Positions 29,887 to 40,296 of a DNA stretch of 64,000 bases are shown here, piece by piece (the first letter of the stretch is position 1; each line of letters begins with the position of its first letter). The notes beneath the pieces were generated by a model. It was not told the origin of the DNA. It made no database searches and saw nothing but the letters and a program-made list of their open reading frames with translations. Source of the stretch: Acetobacter sp. (GTDB taxonomy: Bacteria > Pseudomonadota > Alphaproteobacteria > Acetobacterales > Acetobacteraceae). The translations under genes and the position numbers were made by a program. The stretch lies in contig JAAYUA010000004.1 of NCBI GenBank assembly GCA_012517935.1, positions 1-64,000 on the forward strand. The letters are read 5' to 3'.

Positions 29887-31680
29887 TTAGAATGTCAGTT
29901 CGAGGTTGCTTTGGACGTAAGCTCCAGATCTGGCGCCAGCGTTGATCATGGATTGCGACGCAAAGAGATATTCTCCATCCAGACTGAGAGAAATATGTCG
30001 TGTTGCCCGCCATGTGAAACTGGCCTGTGGCATTGTCGCCGTATATCCCCCTCTAGGACGGAATGAGTACAACGCGGTTGGGTTCGAATAAACGCCGTCA
30101 TTGACGCTGTTTCTCCACACAACCGGAACTTTCAGCAAGAGAGAGGTGTTGCTGGTCGGCGCGATGGTCATCATGGGGCCGACATCAATCAGGTTCGAGT
30201 TCCCGATATAGGTGCTGAGATCAAGAGCATAGGCTGATGGAACGAAAGGAGAGAGGAAGTTTCCCCATGAGCTCGTTGTGCTTTTTCTGGTGTCTCCACC
30301 GGAAATATCATCAGCCTGTATGCCCAGTGTCGGATGTCCGATCAGATTCCGGAAACGCCATGCAATCTGTGCATTGAAGGAATAGGCTGAAACCGAACGT
30401 GTAGGGCCATTCTTAGCGGCATTGAATTCCCCTCCCTGCCACATGCCGCCGAGTGAGAATTCGATGGGACCAGCATTACCCCAGACGCGGACGCCGGGTG
30501 TGTCGCGGTGTGTGGAGCCTGCCATGCTGCCTGTTGGGCGTGCGACAAAACTGTTCGACAGAATATAGCCGAAATAGAATGTATCGACGAAGATCTGGCT
30601 TTTGATGTTCATGAATTTGAACGAGGGAACGGCATAGGAAGTGTAGGCACCGAAGAGGCGTGTTTTATATCCCACCTGATCGTGGAAGGGGATGTTTCTG
30701 CTCGACCAGTTCGTCAAGGTCAGATCGAAAAGGTCGACGCGAAAATTTTTCCAGAATGCATAGCCACGCACGCCGTTCCATGAATAAGGCACGGTGGGAT
30801 AAACCGAACCTGCTGTGAAATAAGGCGGAGCATCAAGGAAAGCCATGCGACCGACCATGATTCCAGTTTTTGCGCCGAGGACATCTCCCTTGATTTCGAT
30901 AAAGGCCTGTTGAGCATCAAGTTTGCTGCGCCATCTGCCGCCAGCGTAACCGAAATAGTTTGAACCTCCCGCCTGTGCACTCAGCAATTCGCCGTAAAGT
31001 CGGACATGTTTGCCCAGATGGAGATCCGCACCACCGGTCCAGCGATAGGTTGCCCGGAGGGCAGGGCTTTTCCGAAGTGTCCCAAAACCGGCAAACTGGT
31101 CGTAGAACATGTGATTTCGGAAATTTCCGCTGAGTGACAGATAAATGGAGCCGCTATCGTTGAATGGGATATATTTCAACGGATCCATTACATCGATGCG
31201 GTTTTTGGGATCAGCCAGGTTGGACCAGTCTTCCGCCCAACGATTCACGGCATAATAACCCACCGTTCCAAAACCGGAGGCAGCGCCCGTGTTCGCGTTA
31301 AAGACCCCCCAGGGCCCCTGATGCAACAGGGCCGAAGATGCTGGTTTCAGTTCAAGATTCTGGGGCTGGGCATAAAGTTCCGGACGGCTTCCCAGAGGAG
31401 GCAAAAGTCTGATGTCGTTGCTTTTGAGCGTTTTGGCCTGGGTTTTTTCCACGCGGGACATGACGTCCGCCTGTTGTGTATCCGAGACTACGCTGTGTTG
31501 TCTGATCTGACTGTTTGGACTTGTCTCGGCAATGGCGTCCGGAGGCGTGAGCAGTATGGCGGACAGGATAGTTGAAGCCAGAAGAATCGGTGGAAAGGTT
31601 TTATTGGGAGGTGAAAACCTGACTTCGGAAGATGCTAACATCATGGCATATATCTTTTTTTTTATTGTTTTTGCTGACAT
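29887..31680 (-). CDS. Outer-membrane porin, alginate-export-family-like beta-barrel
   Basis: Signal peptide; GGADLHLGKHVRLYGELLSAQAGG, QQAFIEIKGDVLGAKTGIMVGRMAFLD, VPYSWNGVRGYAFWKNFRVDLFDL; C-terminal aromatic ...SNLELTF. Confidence 0.78.
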   Translation of the reverse strand: MSAKTIKKKIYAMMLASSEVRFSPPNKTFPPILLASTILSAILLTPPDAIAETSPNSQIRQHSVVSDTQQADVMSRVEKTQAKTLKSNDIRLLPPLGSRPELYAQPQNLELKPASSALLHQGPWGVFNANTGAASGFGTVGYYAVNRWAEDWSNLADPKNRIDVMDPLKYIPFNDSGSIYLSLSGNFRNHMFYDQFAGFGTLRKSPALRATYRWTGGADLHLGKHVRLYGELLSAQAGGSNYFGYAGGRWRSKLDAQQAFIEIKGDVLGAKTGIMVGRMAFLDAPPYFTAGSVYPTVPYSWNGVRGYAFWKNFRVDLFDLTLTNWSSRNIPFHDQVGYKTRLFGAYTSYAVPSFKFMNIKSQIFVDTFYFGYILSNSFVARPTGSMAGSTHRDTPGVRVWGNAGPIEFSLGGMWQGGEFNAAKNGPTRSVSAYSFNAQIAWRFRNLIGHPTLGIQADDISGGDTRKSTTSSWGNFLSPFVPSAYALDLSTYIGNSNLIDVGPMMTIAPTSNTSLLLKVPVVWRNSVNDGVYSNPTALYSFRPRGGYTATMPQASFTWRATRHISLSLDGEYLFASQSMINAGARSGAYVQSNLELTF

Positions 31681-31918
31681 GACTTGGCTTTGTGCTCAAT
31701 TAACATATCAGGAGATACTTTGTTGCATGACTGTGCTTGGTTTGCATGTCGAATATCCGTGAACAGAGCATACATTTCCGTGATCGTTGCCGATTTGCCA
31801 TAGTCGCAGACGGAAGGAAGGTCTGACCGGGTCTTTCTATGGATCACTTCGGGAAAGCCAGGTCTGGTCTGCGCCCCCCTGTTCCGGTTATGTTTCTTTA
31901 TTTGAGGAAAATTCTGGC

Positions 31919-33139
31919 GTGGATAGTACGGTCACAACGCTTCTTCCCTGGCTATTGTTCCTTGTCGCCGCCGCAGGTCTGGCTTTTGTGCTGCTCTTCG
32001 GGCGGTCGAAGAAAGGAGATCAGGATCTTCTGGCCCGGCTTTATATTCTGACGGAGAGAGAGGCTGGTGCACGTCAGGCTGAAGTCAGCCGCATTAGCGG
32101 GATTCTGGGCAGCGTATCTGAAAATCTTGGCGCACAGATCAGTCAGTTGCGTATCGAAACAGCGCAGCAGTTGGGAGAACTTGCCGGAGGGCTGGGGAAA
32201 GAGCAGGCGGAGGCACGTACTGTTCAGGCCGAAGCCTTGCGGGAGATAGCCGAGACCAGTGCGAGGCAGATCGCGGCGATCCGTTCCGCCGTGACGGAAC
32301 AGTTGCATGAGGCTGTAGGCAAGCAGATGCAGACCTCTTTCCAGCGCGTTCTTGAACAGTTTTCGATCATGCAGAAAGCGATGGGTGAAGTTTCTGCCAT
32401 GACTGCGCAGATAGGCGACCTGAAGCGGTTGTTCTCCAACGTCAAAACCCGAGGAGGGTGGGGTGAAGCGCAATTGCGCATGATCCTTGATGATATTCTG
32501 CCGCCTGGGACCTATGAAGCAAATCGACGTTTGGGAGAGGGACGGGAGACTGTCGAATTCGCGGTGAAAATGCCCGTGAAAGGGGCTTCGCCCGTTCTTG
32601 CGATTGATGCGAAATTCCCGGTGGAAGCTTATGAACGGCTTCTTGCGGCACAGGAGGCGGATGATCGGGAAGCTGAACGTTCAGCAAGAAAGGCTTTGGA
32701 GACGGCGATAAAGCTGGAAGCAAAAAAGATTTCCTCCAAATATATTGTGCCTCCTGAAACGGTGGAATTTGCTGTCCTGTATCTGCCTACGGATGGTCTT
32801 TACGCTGAAGTTGCCCGAATACCCGGACTGATCGATGAAATTGGTCGAACGTCGCGTGTCATCATCATGAGCCCGGGCCTTCTTCCGGCTCTCCTGAGAA
32901 CGATACATCTTGGATATGTAACCTTGTCTCTGGAAGAGCGGACGGATGCCATTGCGCGGCTTTTGGGCCTGACACGTCAGGAGTTGGTCAAGATGGACAC
33001 GGTTCTCGAAAAAATGGGTCGGAATGCTCAGGCGATGTCGGGCTCCATTGAACAAGCCCGACGACGGACGCGGGTCATGTCACGTCATTTGCGGAGTCTG
33101 GATGTTTCGGAAGAAGTTGCGGATGATGTTCTCGAATGA
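31919..33139 (+). CDS. rmuC: DNA recombination protein RmuC
   Basis: FSNVKTRGGWGEAQLRMILDDILPPGTYEAN, PVLAIDAKFPVEAYERLL, VEFAVLYLPTDGLYAEVAR. GTG 31919 proposed as start. Confidence 0.93.
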   Translation: MDSTVTTLLPWLLFLVAAAGLAFVLLFGRSKKGDQDLLARLYILTEREAGARQAEVSRISGILGSVSENLGAQISQLRIETAQQLGELAGGLGKEQAEARTVQAEALREIAETSARQIAAIRSAVTEQLHEAVGKQMQTSFQRVLEQFSIMQKAMGEVSAMTAQIGDLKRLFSNVKTRGGWGEAQLRMILDDILPPGTYEANRRLGEGRETVEFAVKMPVKGASPVLAIDAKFPVEAYERLLAAQEADDREAERSARKALETAIKLEAKKISSKYIVPPETVEFAVLYLPTDGLYAEVARIPGLIDEIGRTSRVIIMSPGLLPALLRTIHLGYVTLSLEERTDAIARLLGLTRQELVKMDTVLEKMGRNAQAMSGSIEQARRRTRVMSRHLRSLDVSEEVADDVLE

Positions 33140-33156
33140 TGCTGAAATTTGTTCTG

Positions 33157-33185
33157 TGATGCAGATCATATCCTGATCTGCATCA
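33157..33185. terminator. Hairpin between convergent rmuC and the debranching-enzyme gene
   Basis: TGATGCAGATCA-TATCC-TGATCTGCATCA perfect 12-bp stem overlapping the debranching-enzyme stop. Confidence 0.7.
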
Positions 33186-35376
33186 TGATGTTCTCGGAGC
33201 GTTCAATGACATGAATGGCGACTTCATGATTTACGCGGTGAATCTGAACCGTCATGTTTTCCGCGCTGACATTCAGATTATAGAGCGTCAGGGAAGAGAT
33301 TGAATCCGGCAAGGTGGGATGAGTGAACAGGACGGTTTTCGTTCGCGGATTGTAACTCAGTCCCAGGATTGCCTGAACCAATGCGGGTAATGTTGCTGCA
33401 GCCCATGCCTGAGGCGAGCAGGCAACTGGATAGCGTACCGGGGCTTCATCCGGATTTCTTGAAAATCCACAGAAAAGCTCGGGAAGTCTGCGCAGTTCGG
33501 AATAGAACGCCGCATCGAACATGACCGTGAATATCTTGCGGGCTTCATCGTGATAGCCATGTTTGGCAAAGCCCATGGCGATCAGGGCATTATCATGCGG
33601 CCAGACCGAACCGTTATGATAAGCCATCGGGTTAAAGCGGGCTTCCCCTTGAGGAATGGTTCTTATCCCCCAGCCGGAAAAGGATTTTCTGTCCATCAGG
33701 GTTGCGACAACCCGGGCAACCCGTTGGGGAGGAGCAATATCCGTGAGGAGAACATGCCCTGCATTGGAAGATCTGACGTTGCAGGCCTGCTTTTTTCCAT
33801 CAAGGGCCAGAACGTAAGTGCCAAGTTCCTCATTCCAGAAGTGCGTATTGAAAGCAGAGCGAAGAGCCTGGGCATGTTTTTCCTGCTGCGCAGCATAATC
33901 GGCTTCCCCGAGAAGATATCCGATTTTTGTGGCTGCCTGACGAGCGGCATAGGCGTATGCCTGCACCTCACACAGAGCGATCGGGCCTGTCGCGAGGGTT
34001 CCATCGGCATGGAAAATGCTGTCGTAGCTGTCTTTCCAACCCTGATTGGCGAGACCTTCCTGATTGCGACGTCCATATTCGATGAAGCCGTCGCCATCAC
34101 GGTCTCCATAATTGTCCATCCAGTCTATGGCACGTTTGATGTGTGGCCATAGCTGCTTCAGAGCGTTGATATCGCCTGTTCTGTCATAATATTCACCGGC
34201 CAGCATGACAAAGAGTGGTGTTGAGTCGACGGAACCGTAATAGCGTCGGAAAGGCACTTCGCCGAGTTCCGCCATCTCTCCCTGCCGGACTTCATGGAGA
34301 ATTTTCCCCGGTTCGGCATCGGCTGCTTCGTCGATATGGTCTGCTTGATGGAGCGCGAGATAAAACAGAACGCCCTTTGCGATGAAAGGGTCCATCCATA
34401 ATGTCTGAAGGCCTGTAATCAGGGCATCCCGACCGAATACCGTGCTGTACCATGGGATACCTGCTGCCGGATAAAGGCCGGTTTTTTTCTCCGTAACCAG
34501 CATATAGATGTCGCAGATGCTGCGTCGGATAGCTTCGTTGAAAATATCGTTTGAAGAAGCAATCGCCGTAGCGCGTGAAGACAGAAGCCGCATTTCGCGA
34601 CGCGCTGCGACGGCGCCGCGGAGGAAGGCTCGGCCAGCCGAGATGGATGGGACCTCAGTCAAGGGATCGCATTGGGCCTGGGCATGTATCAGGACATGTT
34701 CACCGGGAGCAACGGTAAAGCGGAAACGCGCACGGTCTGTAAGAATTTCATCTGGTCGCGGACAAAAACTCAGACGTGTTGTGCGTATTTTCTCATCAAG
34801 CCCTTCATAGGAGAGCTTGACATAATCTGTTCCGATTTCCGGCTCTAGCGTGGTGCCGCGCTGTGCCCGCGTTGCTCCTCGGGCCTCAAAAAGATCTGCA
34901 AAATCAGCGAAAAAACGAATCTCGCAAGAAATATCTATGGCTCCTATGTCGAAATTCTGAATGGCGATTCGTTCGAAGCACGCCCCGTGCCAGAGAAAAC
35001 GGGAGCGAAGGACATGTAGCAGATTGTTCCCAAGGGTTGTGCCATCGGCCAGAAGCGTATCCTCGTTGGTCATGTTGACCGAGAGGATAATGTTGTTCTC
35101 TCTGACCCCGGATGACAGCAGAACAGGGCGATGATTGTTCAGGGAAAATGTCAGTCCAGACAGATAGCGGGTGTCTTTATAATACAGCCCGTCAGCAATA
35201 TGTTTCCCGCATAATATATCGCCAGTCTGGTCGAAAACGCCGAACAGATCTCCCTGCTTTAATGTGAGGAGCCGACGGCCCGAAAGCAGGGATGTTGTGG
35301 CAACGGAGAAACAGTCCGGTTGCGGCGGGGAGGAGTGTTCAGACGACTCGTGGTCATGATCTGCTGGCAGGCTCAT
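33166..35376 (-). CDS. Amylo-alpha-1,6-glucosidase / glycogen-debranching-type protein
   Basis: LKQGDLFGVFDQTGDI, YYKDTRYLSGLTFSLN, GIPWYSTVFGRDALITGLQTLWMDP, DSYDSIFHADGTLATGPIALCEVQAYAYAA, YHNGSVWPHDNALIAMG. Confidence 0.9.
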   Translation of the reverse strand: MSLPADHDHESSEHSSPPQPDCFSVATTSLLSGRRLLTLKQGDLFGVFDQTGDILCGKHIADGLYYKDTRYLSGLTFSLNNHRPVLLSSGVRENNIILSVNMTNEDTLLADGTTLGNNLLHVLRSRFLWHGACFERIAIQNFDIGAIDISCEIRFFADFADLFEARGATRAQRGTTLEPEIGTDYVKLSYEGLDEKIRTTRLSFCPRPDEILTDRARFRFTVAPGEHVLIHAQAQCDPLTEVPSISAGRAFLRGAVAARREMRLLSSRATAIASSNDIFNEAIRRSICDIYMLVTEKKTGLYPAAGIPWYSTVFGRDALITGLQTLWMDPFIAKGVLFYLALHQADHIDEAADAEPGKILHEVRQGEMAELGEVPFRRYYGSVDSTPLFVMLAGEYYDRTGDINALKQLWPHIKRAIDWMDNYGDRDGDGFIEYGRRNQEGLANQGWKDSYDSIFHADGTLATGPIALCEVQAYAYAARQAATKIGYLLGEADYAAQQEKHAQALRSAFNTHFWNEELGTYVLALDGKKQACNVRSSNAGHVLLTDIAPPQRVARVVATLMDRKSFSGWGIRTIPQGEARFNPMAYHNGSVWPHDNALIAMGFAKHGYHDEARKIFTVMFDAAFYSELRRLPELFCGFSRNPDEAPVRYPVACSPQAWAAATLPALVQAILGLSYNPRTKTVLFTHPTLPDSISSLTLYNLNVSAENMTVQIHRVNHEVAIHVIERSENIMMQIRI

Positions 35377-35509
35377 GGTTCACTCCCGAGATGCGGGTTC
35401 GCTTTGGCCGGTTTCCCCAGCCAAAGCGCATTTGTCTGATTATACACACTCTTCTGCTGGAGGGACTCCTTGATGTCGGATCGAAGAGAAAAAGATGATC
35501 GGACGATCT

Positions 35510-35935
35510 TCAGAATGATGTGAGTGCGCGGATGCGATTGCCACGACGTTGCGGGCGATTATTGTCTGCCCCGCGTGTTGTTGCCGGACGTGCCGTTGCA
35601 GCCTGTTCGCGTGATGATGTCTTGAGCGCCGGAGCCGCCCGGACTTCGGCTTCCAGTTGAGCAACACGCTTGCGGATGCTTTCTTTCAGTGCTGGCGATG
35701 TGTGAGACTTCATGGAAGCGAGGGTCTCTTTCAGGTCACGAAGCTGTTTCTGCTTTTCCTCAAGGGAACGGCGGATAGGCTGGTTATCTGAAAGCTGACC
35801 ATGAATAGCACGCATAATATGACACACCTGTTCAGGGGTGAGGGACCGGTTGATACGGTTCTCTGGATGAAGCGAAAAAGTGAATCGCTCGTAAATATAT
35901 GAAGCGATTAGGTATTCTGTTAACTGTCTCGACAC
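35510..35935 (-). CDS. Hypothetical protein, charged/coiled-coil-like
   Basis: 141 aa ORF; EKQKQLRDLKETLASMKSHTSPALKESIRKRVAQLEAEV followed by a basic low-complexity tail. Confidence 0.5.
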   Translation of the reverse strand: MSRQLTEYLIASYIYERFTFSLHPENRINRSLTPEQVCHIMRAIHGQLSDNQPIRRSLEEKQKQLRDLKETLASMKSHTSPALKESIRKRVAQLEAEVRAAPALKTSSREQAATARPATTRGADNNRPQRRGNRIRALTSF

Positions 35936-36005
35936 ATTTGGCCAGAATTATGACGCAGGGAGCTGCTGCATTCTATCGTTTCAGCAGCTTGCGCAGTCGA
36001 TTCTG

Positions 36006-37070
36006 TCAGTCGTTGCAGAGAAGAATATCCCGCAATTCCTCGATCAGTTTCGCACACTGATCGTCGGTCCCGATCGTGATTCTGAGCCAGTCTGAGGTTC
36101 GCGGGCCTTTGAGATGGCGCACGATAATTCCCCTTTCCCTAAGCCGCGCCGCCAGAGTGGCGGCATCTCGATCAGTGTGTGAAGCGTAAACAAAATTTGC
36201 ACCGGAGGGCAATACCCGGAGGCCAAGCTTTGAAAGTTCACTGGTCAGGACGGTCCGGGTGGCAATGATTTTGGCTGTTGTTTCCTGTAGCCATGCCTCG
36301 TCTTCAATGGCGGCCTGCGCACCAGCCTGAGCCAGACGATCCAGAGGATATGAATTGAAACTATCCTTGACCCGTGTCAGCGCCTCGATCAGGCTTGGGT
36401 GACCCAGAGCAAAACCAACACGCAGCCCGGCAAGGCCGCGTGATTTTGAAAGAGTCTGCACGACAAGCAGATTGGGGAATTCATTTATCAGCGCAGATGA
36501 TGATGTCGCGCCAAAATCAACATAGGCTTCATCGATCAGGACCACACGATCTGGCACAGCCTTAAGGATCGTGCGGATATCTTCCGGCGTCAGAATCTGC
36601 CCTGTTGGTGCGTTTGGATTGGGAATGACCACACCGCTGCATGGCCCTGCATAATCCTCGGCCTGTATCTGGAGGTCATCATTGACGGGAATTTTCCGGA
36701 AAGTCAGACCGTAAAGCTCGCAATAGACAGGATAGAAGCTGTAGGTCACATCCGGAAATAGGACCGGATCTCCATGATTGAAAAAGGCCTGGAAGGCATG
36801 AGCCAGCACTTCATCTGATCCGTTCCCGACAAACACCTGTGACGCTTCAAGATCGAAACGCCGGGCAATCGCAGAGCGCAGAGCAGTCGATTCGGGGTCT
36901 GGATAGAGTTGCAGCGAGGCGGCCGCTTCCTGAATGGCTGCGATCACGCGTGGAGACGGCGGATGGGGCAGTTCATTCGTGTTGAGTTTGATCAGGTTTT
37001 GAATCTTGGGCTGTTCGCCCGGAACATAAGGGGTGAGGCGGCCGACCAAAGGGCTCCAGAGAGGATTCAT
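36006..37070 (-). CDS. hisC: Histidinol-phosphate aminotransferase
   Basis: VPGEQPKIQNLIKLNTNELPHPPSPRV, VFVGNGSDEVLAHAFQAFF, PNPNAPTGQ, VVLIDEAYVDFG, TLSKSRGLAGLRVGFALGHP. Start at MNPLWSP. Confidence 0.94.
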   Translation of the reverse strand: MNPLWSPLVGRLTPYVPGEQPKIQNLIKLNTNELPHPPSPRVIAAIQEAAASLQLYPDPESTALRSAIARRFDLEASQVFVGNGSDEVLAHAFQAFFNHGDPVLFPDVTYSFYPVYCELYGLTFRKIPVNDDLQIQAEDYAGPCSGVVIPNPNAPTGQILTPEDIRTILKAVPDRVVLIDEAYVDFGATSSSALINEFPNLLVVQTLSKSRGLAGLRVGFALGHPSLIEALTRVKDSFNSYPLDRLAQAGAQAAIEDEAWLQETTAKIIATRTVLTSELSKLGLRVLPSGANFVYASHTDRDAATLAARLRERGIIVRHLKGPRTSDWLRITIGTDDQCAKLIEELRDILLCND

Positions 37071-37128
37071 GGGTGTTCCGTCGAAACAGCAGGGTGAAAA
37101 GGGCAGGGGATAAGGAAATTGAACGAAT

Positions 37129-37680
37129 TCAGGACGTTTTCGTCCGCTCTTCCTCAAGCAGCGCGGCGATCGTGTTGCATCCCTGTCGATGGGCCAGCGC
37201 GGAGGCGGTGAAACCCTCGCCATCCTGAAGGTCGGTCTTCGCGCCGGCCTCAAGCAGAAGACGCACCATCTCCGTGCGATTGAACATCGCTGCGAACATC
37301 AGGGGAGTGCGGGAAAGCATGTCTGGTGCATTGATATCCGCGCCATGTTCCAGCAGAAGGCTTGCGGTTCGCGTGTCTCCTTTGAAAGCCACGCCAGCAA
37401 GGGCGGTTGCCCCGCGTTCATCACGCTGGTCAGGTGTGGCGCCGGCTTGCAGAAGGGCGAGGGCAGTATCGGTGTGCCCATTATAGGTTGCGAGAATCAG
37501 GGCTGTCCGGCCTTTTTCACCGACTATGTCCGGGCTCATGCCTGCAGCGATGAAGTTTTCGATCAGGTCGGTTTGCCCATCGCGTGCTGCGTTAAGAAAA
37601 AGATCGCGGATCTGTTCCGGGCTGAAAGCCGACGTCTGTCCGTTGGTCGGAGTTTCTGACGTTTGGCCGGTTTCAGTCAT
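37129..37680 (-). CDS. Ankyrin-repeat protein
   Basis: Tandem repeats such as GRTALILATYNGHTDTALALLQAGATPDQRDERGATALAGVAFKGDTRTASLLLEHGADINAPD. Confidence 0.93.
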   Translation of the reverse strand: MTETGQTSETPTNGQTSAFSPEQIRDLFLNAARDGQTDLIENFIAAGMSPDIVGEKGRTALILATYNGHTDTALALLQAGATPDQRDERGATALAGVAFKGDTRTASLLLEHGADINAPDMLSRTPLMFAAMFNRTEMVRLLLEAGAKTDLQDGEGFTASALAHRQGCNTIAALLEEERTKTS

Positions 37681-38033
37681 GTGTCGCTATGTCCTTTGCT
37701 CAAGTTCTGTTTTCTGCATGTCGTTTCAAGTGCCCGCGGGCGGATGTGGGCCGGTTCCGTCTCCTGCGCAAGAGATGCCCTGCCTGAGCGAAAACCTTTG
37801 AGATATGATAACAGGAAAATATTGGTTCGTATGGTTTGTCACAGTCTATCATCTGAGTGGTTCCGCGTCATCTGCATGGGGTGGGGATGAATGAAAATGA
37901 CGATCATGCGTCTGATCCCGCTTCTTTCGGTTGTTTGCCGAGGCAGCGTAATCTAAAGCCATGTTCTGATCCGGGACTGATTTTTGGTCATTTCCCGGGG
38001 TTGATATGAAGCAGTTCCGGAGGTTTTCCCGTG

Positions 38034-40139
38034 ATGTTCCCCTGGCTTTCTTCCAAATGTCACGCTCCAGAAGTGGGTGGAGTGTCCAGTCAGGCGGATA
38101 TGGACCGTCTTGCGATCAATACGATCCGGACATTGTCCATGGATGCCGTTCAGAAAGCGAATTCGGGGCATCCGGGTACTGCCATGGCGCTTGCTCCGGT
38201 GGCTTATGAACTCTGGCAGAATACGCTGGCCTATGACCCCGCCAATCCGCTCTGGCCTGGGCGTGACCGCTTTGTGCTGTCGGTCGGCCATGTGTCGATG
38301 CTGCTCTATTCGCTGATCTATCTTGCCGGTGTGCGTGATGTTCAGGGGGAGGAGGTGCTGTCCGCTCCAGCACTCACGCTTGAAGATATTCGGCAGTTCC
38401 GTCAGATCGGTTCGAAAACGCCGGGACATCCGGAATTTGGGCACACGGCAGGGATCGAGACGACGACCGGTCCTCTGGGGCAGGGTTGCGCCAATGCGGT
38501 TGGTATGGCGATCGCCCAGAAATGGCTGGCGGCGACCTATAACCGGCCCGGCTATGACCTTTTTGATTATCATGTCTATGCCCTTTGTGGTGATGGCGAC
38601 ATGATGGAAGGTGTGGCCAGTGAAGCCGCATCGACGGCGGGTCATCTGAAGCTGGGCAATCTGACCTGGATTTATGACAGCAACCAGATATCGATCGAAG
38701 GTTCGACGGATATCGCTTTCACCGAAAATGTTGGACTGCGTTTCGAGGCTTATGGCTGGCAGGTTCTGACACTGAAGGATGCCAACGATACAGCGACGCT
38801 TGCCAAGCTGCTGGCTGAGGCAAAGGCGGAAACGACGCGTCCGACGCTTATCATTGTTCATTCCGTGATCGGCTATGGCGCTCCGCATAAGGCGGGCAAG
38901 GCTTCGGCCCATGGTGAGCCTCTGGGTGTGGACGAAATCCGCGGAGCCAAGAAGGCTTATGGCTGGCCGGAAGATGCTCAGTTCCTTGTGCCTGATGGTG
39001 TCATGGAGCACTTCCAGTCTGGTCTTGGCGCTCGTGGTGCGGCGAAAAGCGCGGCTTGGCAGAAATTGTTCACGGCTTATCAGGCTGAATGGCCTGAGCA
39101 GGCACGTGAGCTTGGAATGATCTTCAGCCGTGAACTGCCTGAAGGCTGGGATGCCGATATTCCTGTCTGGCCCGCAGATTCCAAAGGGGTTGCATCACGC
39201 CAGAGTTCGGGTGACGTGCTGAATGCTGTCGCGAAGCATCTGCCGTGGCTGATCGGTGGTTCCGCAGACCTTGCTCCGTCTACCAAAACGGTGATCAAGG
39301 ACGGGGGCGCTTTCCAGCCTGCTGAATGGGGTGGAAGTTACGCAGGGCGTAATTTCCATTTTGGTGTGCGAGAACATGCGATGGGCGCCATCGTAAACGG
39401 TATGGCTCTTGCTGGTATCCGTCCTTATTGCTCGGGATTCCTGATTTTCTCGGACTACATGAAGCCGCCGATCCGTCTGGCTTCCCTGATGAATCTGCCG
39501 TCAGTCTTTATCTTCACGCATGATTCCATTGGCGTGGGTGAAGACGGTCCGACGCATCAGCCGATTGAGCAACTGGTTCAGCTGCGTGCGACACCGGGTG
39601 TCATCACCATCCGTCCGGGTGATGCAAATGAGGTTGCGGAAGCCTGGAAAGTCCTGATCCCTCTCAAGGATCGTCCTGTCGTTCTGGCCCTCAGCCGTCA
39701 GAATCTTCCGACGCTGGATCGCACGAAATATGCGCCGGCAAGTGGCGTTGCAAAAGGCGCTTATGTCCTCGCCGGGGGCGAGACGAAGCCGGATGTGATT
39801 CTGATCGCGACGGGCAGTGAATTGTCTCTTGCAGTGGAGAGCTTTGAGGCTCTCTCAGCAGAAGGTATTGCTGCGCGCGTGGTTTCTATGCCGTCGTGGG
39901 AGCTTTTTGAGCAGCAGTCAGAAAGCTATCGCAATGAAGTTCTGCCGCCGGATGTGACCGCGCGTGTTGTGATTGAGGCAGCATCGCCGGTTGGCTGGCA
40001 TAAATATGCCGGTATTCGGGGTGAAGTTATCGGGATGAATGGTTTTGGTGCTTCTGCGCCTGCGGATGAACTGATGAAGAAATTTGGCTTTACGGTTCCG
40101 TCTGTGATCGCAGCGGCGAAGCGTCAGTTGGCTCTCTGA
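38034..40139 (+). CDS. tkt: Transketolase
   Basis: DRLAINTIRTLSMDAVQKANSGHPGTAMALAPVAYELW, TGPLGQGCANAVGMAIAQK, YALCGDGDMMEGVASEAAS, DSIGVGEDGPTHQPIEQLVQLRATP. Exact start uncertain (38031/38034). Confidence 0.96.
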   Translation: MFPWLSSKCHAPEVGGVSSQADMDRLAINTIRTLSMDAVQKANSGHPGTAMALAPVAYELWQNTLAYDPANPLWPGRDRFVLSVGHVSMLLYSLIYLAGVRDVQGEEVLSAPALTLEDIRQFRQIGSKTPGHPEFGHTAGIETTTGPLGQGCANAVGMAIAQKWLAATYNRPGYDLFDYHVYALCGDGDMMEGVASEAASTAGHLKLGNLTWIYDSNQISIEGSTDIAFTENVGLRFEAYGWQVLTLKDANDTATLAKLLAEAKAETTRPTLIIVHSVIGYGAPHKAGKASAHGEPLGVDEIRGAKKAYGWPEDAQFLVPDGVMEHFQSGLGARGAAKSAAWQKLFTAYQAEWPEQARELGMIFSRELPEGWDADIPVWPADSKGVASRQSSGDVLNAVAKHLPWLIGGSADLAPSTKTVIKDGGAFQPAEWGGSYAGRNFHFGVREHAMGAIVNGMALAGIRPYCSGFLIFSDYMKPPIRLASLMNLPSVFIFTHDSIGVGEDGPTHQPIEQLVQLRATPGVITIRPGDANEVAEAWKVLIPLKDRPVVLALSRQNLPTLDRTKYAPASGVAKGAYVLAGGETKPDVILIATGSELSLAVESFEALSAEGIAARVVSMPSWELFEQQSESYRNEVLPPDVTARVVIEAASPVGWHKYAGIRGEVIGMNGFGASAPADELMKKFGFTVPSVIAAAKRQLAL

Positions 40140-40149
40140 TGTCTGGCGA

Positions 40150-40176
40150 CCATGCCCCGCATGTGCCGGGGCATGG
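40150..40176 (+). terminator. Hairpin between tkt and tal-pgi (terminator, attenuator or RNA-processing structure)
   Basis: CCATGCCCCG-CATGTGC-CGGGGCATGG; no downstream T-run. Confidence 0.45.
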
Positions 40177-40296
40177 ATGGTCATTGCGGATGGGGTGATC
40201 TGCCCAGATCATGCCTGTTACAATGACCTATTTGGTGAAGATGGGGCCAATCTGAAACCCTGCGCGGCAGGCTGTCGCGAAATATGGAGAGCGTAA

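Noticed and set aside
37953-39011. 352-aa ORF antisense to tkt
   Set aside because: Shadow ORF fully opposite the well-supported transketolase gene; His/Arg-rich, no family-like motifs.
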